From: Microbacterium halimionae
GTDB taxonomy: Bacteria; Actinomycetota; Actinomycetes; Actinomycetales; Microbacteriaceae
NCBI RefSeq assembly: GCF_011761265.1
Contig: NZ_JAAOZB010000001.1
Location: forward strand, 1,178,001 to 1,242,000
Direction: 5' to 3'
Length of the DNA: 64,000 bases
Shown: positions 1-8,359 of the stretch, piece after piece
How the letters are laid out: every line of letters starts with the position of its first letter
How positions within the stretch are numbered: position 1 is the first letter of the stretch
Notes under the pieces: generated by a model
Database searches by the model: none
The model's input: the letters and a program-made list of their open reading frames with translations, nothing else
Told to the model about the DNA's origin: nothing
Made by a program: the position numbers and the translations under genes

Positions 1-369
1 ACGGGTGGCGCCAAGATCGCTGTCGGTATCGACTCGGTAGGTGGTGACGCCACCAACGAGGTCGTCTCGCAGCTCGGCGAAGATGGCACCCTTGTCGTCT
101 TCGGCGCCATGGGGGCCCCGACGATGACAATCAGCTCCGGCTCGGTCATCTTCAACAACATCACCGTCAAGGGGTTCTGGGGAAGCCGCGTCATGGGCTC
201 ACTCGACCCGAAGCGCCGTGGCGAGCTCTTCACCGAACTTCTCACGCGCGTAGGGGACGGCACGCTCTCGTTGCCGACCGAAGCCGTGTACTCGTTCGAC
301 CAGGTGCGCGACGCTGCTGCTGCTAACTTTGTCGCCGGTCGTGCGGGCAAGGTCATGCTCAAGCCGTAA
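1..369 (+). CDS. MDR-family (zinc-type) alcohol dehydrogenase / enoyl reductase-like protein, C-terminal part
   Basis: The reading frame is open from base 1 and ends at 369, so the N-terminus lies outside the window. The visible 122 residues carry the second half of an MDR nucleotide-binding fold: a GIDSVGGDAT stretch, the LVVFGAMGAP turn and the NNITVKGFWGSR segment typical of zinc-dependent alcohol dehydrogenase-like and trans-2-enoyl-CoA reductase-like proteins. The end reads VAGRAGKVMLKP, the usual MDR C-terminus. The substrate cannot be inferred because the catalytic domain is missing. Confidence 0.85.
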   Translation, partial: TGGAKIAVGIDSVGGDATNEVVSQLGEDGTLVVFGAMGAPTMTISSGSVIFNNITVKGFWGSRVMGSLDPKRRGELFTELLTRVGDGTLSLPTEAVYSFDQVRDAAAANFVAGRAGKVMLKP

Positions 370-448
370 TCGACTCTGGGTTTGGCGCCCGCTTCTTCTT
401 CGGAAGGGGCGGGCGCTTTCGTGTGTGCGGGGTTTGCGTGGCGTGCGG

Positions 449-512
449 TCGGAGAATCGCGTTCGGTCGGAGGGAATTGAGGTGCGGCATCCGACTGAAT
501 GCGATTCTCCGA
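449..512. repeat. 64-bp inverted-repeat element, family C copy 1
   Basis: Two 22-bp arms (449-470 and 491-512) pair with two mismatches around a 20-bp spacer; the outer end reads TCGGAGAATCGCGTTC. It lies between the 3' ends of the convergent dehydrogenase and copA genes. A second copy of identical length and layout is at 26129-26192, with part of the spacer (ending GGCAT) also conserved. Confidence 0.8.
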
Positions 513-542
513 CGTTACGCGCGGGGCGCGTGGGGGGTGGGG

Positions 543-2744
543 TTACTTGAAGCGGCGCAGGCGCAGGCTGTTCGTCACCACGAAGACCGACGACAGGGCC
601 ATGGCGGCGCCCGCGATCAGGGGGTTGAGCAGGCCGAGCATCGCAAGTGGGATCGCAGCTGCGTTGTAGGCGAATGCCCAAAACAGGTTGCCCTTGATCG
701 TGCCGAGTGTGCGACGAGAAAGACGGATGGCGTCGGCCACAACCCGCAGGTCACCCGAGACGATCGTGATGTCGCTGGCCGCGATAGCAGCATCTGTGCC
801 GCCGCCCATTGCGAGCCCGAGGTCTGCGGCGGCAAGCGCTGCGGCATCGTTCACGCCGTCGCCGACCATTGCCACCGTGCGACCTTCGGCCTGAAGTGCA
901 CGGACAGCATCGAGCTTGCCGGCGGGCGTGATACCGGCGCGTACGTCATCGATACCGACTGCGGCTGCCACGTGACCTGCGGCACCGGGGTTGTCGCCCG
1001 TCAAGAGCACCGGGGTAGGGCCCAGTGCCTTCAACTGTGCCACGGCCTCAGCGCTTGTGGGCTTGAGCGTGTCGGCGACGGTGATGAGTCCGAGCGGGGC
1101 GCCGTCGCGACCGACGGCGATGACAGTGGCTCCCTGTGCTTCGCGGGCGGCGGCGGTGGCGTCATCCGTTTCGATTGCCCACTGCTCATGCAGCCACGAC
1201 GCGCGACCGGCAACGGTGAGGGTCTCACCGACCATTGCCTGCACGCCGAAACCGGGGTGAGAGAGAAAGTCGGTGGCAAGTGCGGGGTCAGTTTTCGCGG
1301 CTGCAACGATCGCGCGAGCAACCGGATGCTCCGACCCGGCTTCCACCGCGGCAGCAATTCGCAGCAGCTCGTCGCGAGAAACACCCGCGGCGGGAAGCAC
1401 CTCGGTGACGCTCATGGTGCCGGTTGTGACCGTACCGGTCTTGTCGAGCACGATCGTGTCGATGGCGCGCGTCTGCTCGAGGATTTGCGGTCCGCGAATC
1501 AAAATCCCGAGCTGTGAACCGCGGCCGGTACCGACGAGCAGGGCGGTCGGGGTGGCGAGCCCGAGCGCACACGGGCAGGCAATGATGAGTGTTGCGACGG
1601 CCGCGGTGAACGCCTGATCGAGCTCGCCACCGACCAGGAGCCAGCCGACGAACGTTGCGATCGCGAGCACGATGACGACCGGGACGAAGATCGCTGATAC
1701 GCGGTCGGCGAGGCGCTGTACCTGCGCTTTTCCGGTCTGCGCTTCGGAGAGAAGTCGACCCATGCGGGCAAGCTCCGTGTCGGAACCGACGCGGGTGATG
1801 TCGATGATGAGCCGACCGCTCACATTGAGGGTTGCTCCAACGACACGAGAACCTGCCGTGACTTCGACCGGAGTCGATTCGCCGGTCAGCATGCTCGCGT
1901 CGATAGCGGATGCCCCGTCGCTAACGAGACCGTCGGAGGGAATCTTTTCGCCCGGACGCACGACAACAGTGTCGCCGACGGCGAGTTGCGCCACCGGAAC
2001 CGGGCGTTCGATGCCGTCAACGAGCACACTCGCGGTCTTCGCTCCCAGATGAAGCAGCGACTGCAACGCCTCGGCCGACGACTTCTTGGCGCGTGCTTCA
2101 ACGTAGCGGCCGGCGAGCAGAAAGACCGTTACGAGAGCTGCAACTTCAAGGTAGATCTCATCGCTCGCGTGCGCGTCGCCGAACAGTGAGAAACTCATCG
2201 TCATGCCGGGCTCGCCCGCCGAGCCGAAGAACAGGGCGTACACCGACCACGTGAACGCCGCGATCACACCGAGGCTCACGAGGGTGTCCATCGTGACACC
2301 TCCGTGGCGCGCGTTGACAGCCGCAGCGCGGTGGAACGGCCACGCGCCCCATACGGCGACAGGGGCCGCGAGAGTCAGCGCCAACCACTGCCAGTTCGTG
2401 AACTGCCACGCCGGCACCATCGACAGCACCGCGACGGGCAGGGCAAGTGCCGCACTGATCAGAAGCCGACGACCAAGGGCTGCGGTTTCGGTGTCGCGCG
2501 GTGTTTCTTGTGCTGTCTCGTCGGCGGCCGGTGGTGCCGGGACTTGCGCCGAGTAACCGGCGGCTTCAACCGCGGCAATGAGGGTTGCGGCATCCGCTGA
2601 TTCTGTTGTGACCTGAGCCTTTTCGGTGGCGTAGTTGACGCTCGCTGTGACACCCGGCACCTTGTTGAGCTTTCGTTCGATGCGAGTGGCGCATGACGCG
2701 CACGTCATGCCGGTGATGTCGAGTTCGACCTCGGTGGTGCTCAT
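543..2744 (-). CDS. copA: Copper-translocating P1B-type ATPase
   Basis: Membrane pump that uses ATP to export monovalent copper. From the ATG at 2744 the protein is 733 residues. It has an N-terminal heavy-metal-associated domain with MTCASC at 13-18, transmembrane helices from about 92, the actuator TGES at 287-290, the CPC metal-site motif at 390-392, and the phosphorylation motif DKTGT at 434-438; a [10 protein letters not shown] hinge follows. The frame is open further upstream to 2801, but the 2744 start follows the copZ stop by 4 nt and begins directly before the HMA domain. It is the last gene of csoR-copZ-copA, so it is expected to be induced by copper through CsoR. Confidence 0.95.
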   Translation of the reverse strand: MSTTEVELDITGMTCASCATRIERKLNKVPGVTASVNYATEKAQVTTESADAATLIAAVEAAGYSAQVPAPPAADETAQETPRDTETAALGRRLLISAALALPVAVLSMVPAWQFTNWQWLALTLAAPVAVWGAWPFHRAAAVNARHGGVTMDTLVSLGVIAAFTWSVYALFFGSAGEPGMTMSFSLFGDAHASDEIYLEVAALVTVFLLAGRYVEARAKKSSAEALQSLLHLGAKTASVLVDGIERPVPVAQLAVGDTVVVRPGEKIPSDGLVSDGASAIDASMLTGESTPVEVTAGSRVVGATLNVSGRLIIDITRVGSDTELARMGRLLSEAQTGKAQVQRLADRVSAIFVPVVIVLAIATFVGWLLVGGELDQAFTAAVATLIIACPCALGLATPTALLVGTGRGSQLGILIRGPQILEQTRAIDTIVLDKTGTVTTGTMSVTEVLPAAGVSRDELLRIAAAVEAGSEHPVARAIVAAAKTDPALATDFLSHPGFGVQAMVGETLTVAGRASWLHEQWAIETDDATAAAREAQGATVIAVGRDGAPLGLITVADTLKPTSAEAVAQLKALGPTPVLLTGDNPGAAGHVAAAVGIDDVRAGITPAGKLDAVRALQAEGRTVAMVGDGVNDAAALAAADLGLAMGGGTDAAIAASDITIVSGDLRVVADAIRLSRRTLGTIKGNLFWAFAYNAAAIPLAMLGLLNPLIAGAAMALSSVFVVTNSLRLRRFK

Positions 2745-2748
2745 GGCG

Positions 2749-2967
2749 TCATGCCTGGGCGATGACGTAGCCCGCCTCGGTGACGGCCTCATCAATTGCA
2801 TCGTTGTCGAGCTCGGATGCCGCGCTGATCGTGACCTGCGAGATACCGCCGGGGTTCAGATCGACCGAGACAGCATTGACACCGTCGATTTCGGTGAGCT
2901 CTTCGGTGACGCTCGAGACGCAGTGGGCGCACGTCATACCCTGCACGGGAACAGTGATGTTGATCAT
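2749..2967 (-). CDS. copZ: Copper chaperone, heavy-metal-associated domain protein
   Basis: A single 72-residue HMA domain. The sequence begins [15 protein letters not shown], and the two cysteines of the MTCAHC loop bind Cu(I) in this family. The chaperone passes copper to the HMA domain or transmembrane site of CopA. It lies between csoR and copA on the same strand, 4 nt before copA, so the three are almost certainly cotranscribed. Confidence 0.93.
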   Translation of the reverse strand: MINITVPVQGMTCAHCVSSVTEELTEIDGVNAVSVDLNPGGISQVTISAASELDNDAIDEAVTEAGYVIAQA

Positions 2968-2995
2968 GGTGTCGATGTCTTTCGCTTCTCGTCGG

Positions 2996-3277
2996 TTAGG
3001 AACGGACCAGGCGGGCGATCGCTTCGTTCGCCTCGCGGATCTTTTCTTCGGCTACCGACCCGCCCTGAGCGCTCGCCTCGGCGACGCAGTGGCTGAGATG
3101 GTCGGCGAGGAGCGACAGCGCCACGGCCTCGAGGGCCTTGGTAGCGGCGGACACCTGGGTGAGGACATCGATGCAATACGTGTCTTCTTCGACCATGCGG
3201 GCGATGCCGCGCACCTGGCCCTCGGCGCGCTTTAGGCGTGCCAGCAGCTGATCTTTATTGTTCGCGTACCCGTTCAT
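2996..3277 (-). CDS. csoR: Copper-sensing transcriptional repressor, CsoR/DUF156 family
   Basis: A 93-residue all-helical repressor. The Cu(I) ligand set of CsoR is present as Cys35, His60 and Cys64 (YCID and DHLSHC). Apo-CsoR binds an operator and is released when copper is bound. It is the first gene of the copper operon. The ATG at 3277 follows a TAGGCT hexamer by 7 nt and a matching operator lies immediately upstream, so the repressor very probably controls its own operon. Confidence 0.93.
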   Translation of the reverse strand: MNGYANNKDQLLARLKRAEGQVRGIARMVEEDTYCIDVLTQVSAATKALEAVALSLLADHLSHCVAEASAQGGSVAEEKIREANEAIARLVRS

Positions 3278-3284
3278 GGGATAT

Positions 3285-3290
3285 AGCCTA
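3285..3290 (-). promoter_or_regulatory. Probable -10 hexamer of csoR-copZ-copA
   Basis: On the minus strand TAGGCT ends 7 nt before the csoR ATG, which fits a leaderless or nearly leaderless transcript. The CsoR operator overlaps its upstream edge by two bases. Confidence 0.6.
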
Positions 3291-3303
3291 CCCCCCTAGG
3301 GTA
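3289..3303. promoter_or_regulatory. CsoR operator
   Basis: TACCCCCCTAGGGTA, a palindrome of the form TACCC-N5-GGGTA, which matches known CsoR operators. It touches the csoR -10 hexamer, so a bound repressor would block RNA polymerase. Confidence 0.85.
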
Positions 3304-3325
3304 TGAAGCGCGCGGAGTGTGCACA

Positions 3326-3361
3326 AAAAAGATCCCCAGGCCTGAGCCTGAGGATCTTTTT
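3326..3361. terminator. Rho-independent terminator, probably bidirectional
   Basis: Arms 3326-3341 and 3346-3361 pair with one mismatch around a CTGA loop. The stem is flanked by an A-run on one side and a T-run on the other, so it can end transcription in both directions. It lies just downstream of the minus-strand CsbD gene and upstream of the csoR promoter. Confidence 0.8.
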
Positions 3362-3374
3362 ATGTAGTGCTGGA

Positions 3375-3545
3375 TTACTTGAACGCATCCTTCACGTTCT
3401 CGCCAGCCTTCTTCATGTCGGCCTTGGCCTGGTCGCCCTTGCCTTCGGCCTCAAGCTCTTCATCGTTGGTCGCCTTACCGGTGGCCTCTTTGGCCTTGCC
3501 CGAGACGTCTTCTGCAGCGTTCTTGATCTTGTCGTCGAGTCCCAT
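3375..3545 (-). CDS. CsbD-like general stress protein
   Basis: A 56-residue, highly charged and lysine/glutamate-rich protein beginning MGLDDKIKNAAEDVSGKAKE, with the repeated GKAKEATGK and KAGENVKDAF patterns of the CsbD family. No membrane segment or signal peptide is present. Family members are stress-induced small proteins of unclear molecular role. The ATG at 3545 was chosen over an upstream in-frame start at 3593 because the homologous part begins here. It is monocistronic and followed by a clear terminator. Confidence 0.85.
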   Translation of the reverse strand: MGLDDKIKNAAEDVSGKAKEATGKATNDEELEAEGKGDQAKADMKKAGENVKDAFK

Positions 3546-3658
3546 GAGGATTCCCTTCAGTCGTCGGGGCTTCCTGTTCGGAAGTACTTCCACGCTACGT
3601 CCGAGGGCATCGGGACAAAAAGGGGGTCGCGTTTTTCGCGCAACAGGCGTATAGGGCG

Positions 3659-4279
3659 CTAATCCTGGGGCTGGTTCTGGCCTTGGTTCTGGCCCGCCGC
3701 GATCCGGACAAGTCGCACGACCTGGACTAGTGCGGGGTCGAGTTGCGCGCCCGAAAGCTCATACATGTCGACCGAGCGACGGTACGGGTCGACAACGTCG
3801 TCATCGGTCGGGTCGGCCGGCGGCGCGACCAGACCGCGACGTCCCGCGAGGTGTTGCAAAACGGCGCGGAATCTCTCGTGCGGGTCGGAGCCTGCGGCAT
3901 CCGCGGCAATCATGAGCGAGGCATCCGTCGCGCGCTCGGCGAGGCGCTCAAACTCGCGCGCCGTGAAAGCCGAGCGGATGCGGGAGGGGGACAGCTCAAC
4001 GACAGCACGGCGATGCTCGCGCGCCATCGCCAGTACGAGGTCGGGCGTCTCGAGGTGCGACTCGTTGAGCCACCGCGCGTGGTGCTGCGCGATATCGGAT
4101 GCAGGCACGCCACGCTTCGTCGCGAGCTCAGCGGCCTCATCGGGCATCCCTTCGCCGACCATGGCTCGAACGCCCGCGCTAGAAACTGTGGCAATGCCAT
4201 CGAGCTGCTGGCGGAGGAGGAGTTCGGCAAGCGGGGACCGGCAGATATTGCCGGTGCAAACGGTAAGGATTTCGAGCAC
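3659..4279 (-). CDS. Low-molecular-weight protein-tyrosine phosphatase
   Basis: The N-terminus, MLEILTVCTGNICRSPL, contains the catalytic P-loop C8-X5-R14. A VVDPYRRS segment near residue 166 supplies the aspartate general acid followed by Pro-Tyr as in this family. At 206 residues it is longer than the usual 150-170, with extra sequence in the middle and a glutamine-rich tail. Such enzymes dephosphorylate tyrosine kinases of exopolysaccharide systems, but no kinase gene is nearby, so the partner is unknown. The start codon is GTG. Confidence 0.85.
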   Translation of the reverse strand: MLEILTVCTGNICRSPLAELLLRQQLDGIATVSSAGVRAMVGEGMPDEAAELATKRGVPASDIAQHHARWLNESHLETPDLVLAMAREHRRAVVELSPSRIRSAFTAREFERLAERATDASLMIAADAAGSDPHERFRAVLQHLAGRRGLVAPPADPTDDDVVDPYRRSVDMYELSGAQLDPALVQVVRLVRIAAGQNQGQNQPQD

Positions 4280-4424
4280 CGAGGCGCCTTCCCATGTGGA
4301 TCGGTCGCGGAAGCAAGGGGGTGCCCGCGGTGGGGCACGAGGGCGAGCCTACCGGGTTCGCGCGGTGCGCCCGGAGTTGTGGGCGCGGTGGACAGGTGAG
4401 CGGGCGTGCGTGTTTTGGGTGTGC
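4280..4424. other. Intergenic leader upstream of the tyrosine phosphatase gene
   Basis: No gene was seen here. A TAGGCT hexamer on the minus strand near 4344-4349 could be a -10 site giving a leader of about 60 nt. The rest of the gap to 4730 is occupied by two inverted-repeat elements. Confidence 0.35.
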
Positions 4425-4520
4425 GCACTAACTCAGGCAATCCGTCGTGGGGATTTCCGTAGAACTGCGGATTCGTGCGGGAGGCGCAAGGAACGGATGC
4501 CGTTCTGCCTGAGTTAGTGC
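4425..4520. repeat. 96-bp inverted-repeat element, family B copy 1
   Basis: Left arm GCACTAACTCAGGCA at 4425-4439 and its exact reverse complement at 4506-4520. The interior begins AATCCGT and includes GCGGATT. A sister element of the same total length lies 99 bp downstream. Confidence 0.85.
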
Positions 4521-4619
4521 AGGGTGGTGGGGGAGAGGCGCCGCAAGAGGCAGCGAACGCACCCGGGCATCGCTGGGCGCTCTGGGAGAGGGTCGCCGTG
4601 GAGCCGACTCCGGGTACGT

Positions 4620-4715
4620 GCACTAACTCAGGCAAACCGTGGTGGAAGAAATTTCGGAACCGCGGATTTGCGGGAAAGGTGCCGAACACGGGCGCAGCCC
4701 TGCCTGAGTTAGTGC
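4620..4715. repeat. 96-bp inverted-repeat element, family B copy 2
   Basis: Same perfect 15-bp arms (4620-4634 and 4701-4715) and exactly the same 96-bp length as copy 1. The interior is partly conserved (CCGTxGTGG and GCGGATT). It ends 15 bp before the 3' end of efeB. Confidence 0.85.
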
Positions 4716-4730
4716 GATAAAGGGCGAGGG

Positions 4731-6005
4731 TTAGGAGAAGAGGCCGGCGCCGACGTAGGAGCCGCTCGCGGCTCCCGGCGGGACCGCCCAGATGCCGGAG
4801 CCCACGTGCTTGAGGTACTCGCCCATCACATCGGTGGAGAGCTTTTTCTGGATTGCGATGAACTGCTCCGGCGACCGCTGGTACGACAAAAAGAACAGCC
4901 CGGCGTTGAGCGAACCAAGCTGGTCGTTGCCGTCGACGAAGTTATATCCCCGACGAAGAATACGGATGCCGTTGTTCATATCCGGATGCGCAAGCCTGAC
5001 GTGCGAGTTGGCATCAATCGCTGTTGAGCCCGACGAACCGGTCGCCTCGAAGTCGGGTTCGGTGAACTCGTCGCCGCCCGAGAGCGGTGCGCCGTGGGCC
5101 TTGTCGCGGCCCACCGAGCGTTCCTGCTCTTCGAGGCGCACGCGGTCCCACGTTTCGATGGTCTGCCGGATGCGGCGGGCCACCAGATAGCTTCCGCCGG
5201 CAAGCCACGCGGGGCTCTCGGCGGATGCCGCCCACACATGCTTCTTCAAAGCTGACGTGTCGTCGGCCAAAATGTTGGCGGTGCCGTCTTTGAACCCGAA
5301 AAGGTTCCGCGGAGTCGCCTGAGCGCTCGTGGTCTTGGACGTGCGCCCGAATCCGAGTTGTGACCATCGGAGTCGCGCCCGACCGAAGGCGATACGCGTG
5401 AGATTTCGGATGGCGTGGAATGCGACCTGCGGATCGTCAGCGCAGGCCTGAATACACAGGTCGCCACCCGAGGACAGCGGATCGAGAGCATCGCCAACGA
5501 ACGCCGGGAGGTCTTCGAGCAGCGCGGGTTTCTTGGAGGCAAGCCCGAAACGCGAGTCGAAGAGGGCTGGTCCGACGCCGAACGTGAGAGTGAGGGCGCT
5601 CGCGGGTAGCCCCAGCGCTTCGCCGGTGTCGTCGGGCGGCGCGAGCGGAGATCCGCCTACGGCGCCGGAGGCGCTGACGTCGAGGCCCTGTGTCATGCGC
5701 GACGCGGCATATGACCAGTCCTGCAACAGCGACTGCAGATCTTCGGCCGTCGCGCCATCGGCGAGATCGAACGAGGCGAACTGCATGTGGTCTTGCACCG
5801 GCGTCGTGATGCCCGCCTGGTGGGTTCCGTAGAACGGGTGGACCGTGGCATCCGCTTGCTGTTTTGACACCGCAGTTGCCGTGACAGCGCCGCCCGTGGC
5901 GCCGATCGCGAGTCCCGCCGCGCCCGCACCGAGCAGGCCGATGAGGCCGCGGCGGCTGAGCCCGCCGGTGGGGGCGGCGGGCTCGCGTTCGATGTTTTCG
6001 GTCAT
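4731..6005 (-). CDS. efeB: Dye-decolorizing (DyP-type) heme peroxidase / deferrochelatase EfeB
   Basis: A 424-residue exported heme peroxidase. A twin-arginine signal (SRRGLIG at 17-23, then an alanine/glycine-rich hydrophobic stretch) predicts folded export by Tat. The DyP signature GFKDG is at 237-241 and contains the distal Asp, and a later SHVRLAHPDM segment supplies histidines near the heme. In EfeUOB systems this protein acts with EfeO and EfeU in iron acquisition, with heme peroxidase activity. It is the third gene of efeU-efeO-efeB, 19 nt after efeO. Confidence 0.93.
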   Translation of the reverse strand: MTENIEREPAAPTGGLSRRGLIGLLGAGAAGLAIGATGGAVTATAVSKQQADATVHPFYGTHQAGITTPVQDHMQFASFDLADGATAEDLQSLLQDWSYAASRMTQGLDVSASGAVGGSPLAPPDDTGEALGLPASALTLTFGVGPALFDSRFGLASKKPALLEDLPAFVGDALDPLSSGGDLCIQACADDPQVAFHAIRNLTRIAFGRARLRWSQLGFGRTSKTTSAQATPRNLFGFKDGTANILADDTSALKKHVWAASAESPAWLAGGSYLVARRIRQTIETWDRVRLEEQERSVGRDKAHGAPLSGGDEFTEPDFEATGSSGSTAIDANSHVRLAHPDMNNGIRILRRGYNFVDGNDQLGSLNAGLFFLSYQRSPEQFIAIQKKLSTDVMGEYLKHVGSGIWAVPPGAASGSYVGAGLFS

Positions 6006-6024
6006 AACGGTGCCGTATTTTCGC

Positions 6025-7257
6025 TCACGAAAGTACTGTCACGGTGAGCTGCGACAGCGGCTCGGCAAGCGTATTAATGAGGTTGGTGAGCTCGCGCTTG
6101 TTGGCCTCGGTGAGCTCTGAGTAGTTCACGAAGCCGTCTGCGAGGCTGCCGTACTGCGCGAGGTCTGCCTCGAGGTTGGCGTAGCCGTCATCGATCTGAG
6201 CGACCAGGGCTTCGCCGTCGTCACCCTTCGACTCAGCCAGATCGCGTACGAGCGAGTACGCCATCTTCGAGCCCTCGACGTTCGCTGCGAAGTCGTAGAG
6301 ATCTGTGCCGCTCCACCAGTCTTCTTCTCCCGAGATCTTGCCGGTTGCGACCTCATCGAGCAGTGCGATCGCACCGTTTGAAATGCCGGCGATGCCCTGG
6401 GTATCGAGCGCGGTCTGGAAGTCGTCGGAGTGAACGTAGTCATTGAGCTCTGCGACATCGGACACGAGCAAAGCTGCGAAATCAGCGCGCTCGGCGTCGG
6501 TCGACGGCGCCCAGTTCTCGTACGCCGACGTTTGACCATCGGAGTTGAGAGCGTCATCCGCCGGTACCCAGAGGTCTTTTTCGATGCGGTGGAAGCCAGT
6601 CCAGTCGAGGCCCTCAGCCACGGCGTCGACCTCACGGTAGTCGATGCGCGGGTCGAGGTCGCCGAGTGACTCAGCGACCGGCTCGATGCGCTCGTAATAG
6701 GCGCGCACCTGGGGGAAGAGCTCACGCGCCGTCTCATCGTCGCCCGCGATGTACGCCGCGGTCAGCTCGTCAACGGCCGGAACAAGCTTTTCTACCTGGT
6801 CTTTGACGAACGAGCCGTAAAGATCGACCGCCTGTTGCATCTGTTCGGCGTCGTCACCGGTCGCCTCGACCTGGTCGCCTGTCACCGAAAAGCTTGCGCG
6901 CCCCACGCCGTCGCCGACCATGCCGGGCTTACACAGCGTGTAGTAGTCACCCGGCTGCGCCGTGACGGTGAGAGTGCGGGATGCCCCGGGCGCAACGTTT
7001 TCGACCTCGCCCACGATCCGGAGCCCGTCTTCGGCGAGAAGGTAGAACTCTGTCGTATCGTTTCCGGAGTTTGTGATCTCGAACGTCAGGTTGCCGCTCG
7101 TGGCGGTCGCGGCCGAGACCTCACAGGTGTCGGCGGTGCTTGTGACTGTCAATGCGTCGCTGGATGCGGCATCCGTCTTGGCGACGCAGCCTGCGAGAAC
7201 CAGCGACAAAGCGCCTACGGCGGCGACGCCTGCCAGGGTGCGGGTCGTACGGGTCAT
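6025..7257 (-). CDS. efeO: Iron uptake lipoprotein EfeO (cupredoxin plus M75 domain)
   Basis: 410 residues from the ATG at 7257, which overlaps the efeU stop codon. The signal peptide ends in a lipobox LVLAGC with Cys24 as the lipidation site. A cupredoxin-like region (about 35-125, with CEVSAATATSG and YYTLCKPGM) is followed by an imelysin-like peptidase-M75 domain. That domain carries the HRIE version of the HxxE motif in DWTGFHRIEKDLW. EfeO is thought to bind and deliver iron to the EfeU permease. The frame runs upstream to 7545, but that part lies inside efeU and is not translated from there. Confidence 0.93.
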   Translation of the reverse strand: MTRTTRTLAGVAAVGALSLVLAGCVAKTDAASSDALTVTSTADTCEVSAATATSGNLTFEITNSGNDTTEFYLLAEDGLRIVGEVENVAPGASRTLTVTAQPGDYYTLCKPGMVGDGVGRASFSVTGDQVEATGDDAEQMQQAVDLYGSFVKDQVEKLVPAVDELTAAYIAGDDETARELFPQVRAYYERIEPVAESLGDLDPRIDYREVDAVAEGLDWTGFHRIEKDLWVPADDALNSDGQTSAYENWAPSTDAERADFAALLVSDVAELNDYVHSDDFQTALDTQGIAGISNGAIALLDEVATGKISGEEDWWSGTDLYDFAANVEGSKMAYSLVRDLAESKGDDGEALVAQIDDGYANLEADLAQYGSLADGFVNYSELTEANKRELTNLINTLAEPLSQLTVTVLS

Positions 7258-8228
7258 GATGCTCCTTGCTGTGGCGTGTGGGCGTGCTCGGGCGCTGGCG
7301 CCGTTGCAGAAGTAGGGGCGGGAGAAGTTTGTGACACGGCTGTTTTTGACACGGATGCCGGGCGGCGCATGTTTCGGAAGAACACTGTGCCGACGATGCC
7401 GACATAGAGCACCCAGGCGATGACCTGGAGCCAGCTCATCTGCGGCATGAAGCCGACTGTGGCCTGCAGGATGGCGGCCAAAGCGCTGCCGGGCGCTATC
7501 GCGGAGGTGACGTCGAAGGCCCATCCGAACGGGAAAGCGCCCCACCCGACAGCGACCGCGCCGGTGAGCGCGTCAAGGGGAGCGGCAGTCGTGAAGGGGC
7601 CGGGGAAGACGCCAGCCTCTTGCAGATCGTGGATCGCGTAGGCGAGTACGCCGGCGGCGACGATCACGAGGAAGCCGCCCGTCCAGGCGAAGAAGATGCG
7701 GAGGTTGAGACGCACGGCGCCCCGAGCAATGAGCCATCCGAGCGCTGCCGCCGTGAGAAGACCGAGAAGTGCGCCGAGGAGGGCGAGGGGTGCGTCGCCG
7801 AATGACTGCACCATCGACCACAGCAGCAGCGTGGTTTCGATGCCCTCGCGGGCGACCGAAATGAACCCGATAAGAACAAGGCCCCAGAGCGCACCGGAGG
7901 CGAGAGCGCGGTCGACTTCACCCTCGAGGGTGCGCTTCATGGTGCGGGAGGCCCGCTGCATCCAGAAAATCATCCAGGTGACCATGCCGACGGCGACAAG
8001 CGAAAGGGTGCCCCCGATGATCTCTTGCGCCTCGAACGTAAGGGTGTAGGCGCCGAACGTGAGCACTGCCCCAATCATGAGCGACAGCACGATCGCGGCT
8101 GCGACCCCGATCCACAGTCGCGGCAGCACATCGCGTCGGCCGAGGCGCGCAAGGTATGCCGCGAGGATGCCGACGACCAGTGCGGCCTCGAGGCCCTCGC
8201 GGAGGCCGATCAGAAAGGTAGCGAGCAC
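7254..8228 (-). CDS. efeU: High-affinity iron permease, FTR1/EfeU family
   Basis: A 324-residue polytopic membrane protein with about seven hydrophobic segments. Both REGLE-type iron-binding motifs of FTR1 permeases are present: REGLE at 10-14 and REGIE at 127-131. The start is GTG at 8228. It heads the efeU-efeO-efeB operon, and an iron box lies 35-53 bp upstream, so expression should rise in iron limitation. Confidence 0.94.
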   Translation of the reverse strand: MLATFLIGLREGLEAALVVGILAAYLARLGRRDVLPRLWIGVAAAIVLSLMIGAVLTFGAYTLTFEAQEIIGGTLSLVAVGMVTWMIFWMQRASRTMKRTLEGEVDRALASGALWGLVLIGFISVAREGIETTLLLWSMVQSFGDAPLALLGALLGLLTAAALGWLIARGAVRLNLRIFFAWTGGFLVIVAAGVLAYAIHDLQEAGVFPGPFTTAAPLDALTGAVAVGWGAFPFGWAFDVTSAIAPGSALAAILQATVGFMPQMSWLQVIAWVLYVGIVGTVFFRNMRRPASVSKTAVSQTSPAPTSATAPAPEHAHTPQQGAS

Positions 8229-8262
8229 GGAAAAATAGCCTTCAGCGGATGGGTAGGCTTAC

Positions 8263-8281
8263 TGAGGTTAGGCAAGCCTTA
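8263..8281. promoter_or_regulatory. DtxR/IdeR-type iron box of the efe operon
   Basis: TGAGGTTAGGCAAGCCTTA matches the actinobacterial DtxR/IdeR consensus TTAGGTTAGGCTAACCTAA at 15 of 19 positions. It lies upstream of efeU and between the divergent efeU and CPBP-protease genes. Iron-loaded DtxR-family repressor is expected to bind here. Confidence 0.82.
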
Positions 8282-8346
8282 GCGAGAGTACCTCTTCATG
8301 GGCCTGGTCTACAACGTGACATTGCGCTCTGCGACGCGTGGCGCGG

Positions 8347-8352
8347 TACTCT
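8347..8352 (+). promoter_or_regulatory. Leaderless -10 hexamer for the CPBP protease gene
   Basis: TACTCT ends 7 nt before the ATG at 8360, and no ribosome-binding site is visible between them. Confidence 0.55.
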
Positions 8353-8359
8353 GACAGCG

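Noticed and set aside
449..512. Inverted-repeat elements as ordinary Rho-independent terminators
   Set aside because: No T-run follows the stems, spacers are long, and several copies lie between divergent genes where no transcript ends.
423..1517. Long plus-strand reading frame opposite the copA 3' part
   Set aside because: Antisense shadow of a strongly conserved gene; the translation is rich in Cys, Arg and His without family resemblance.
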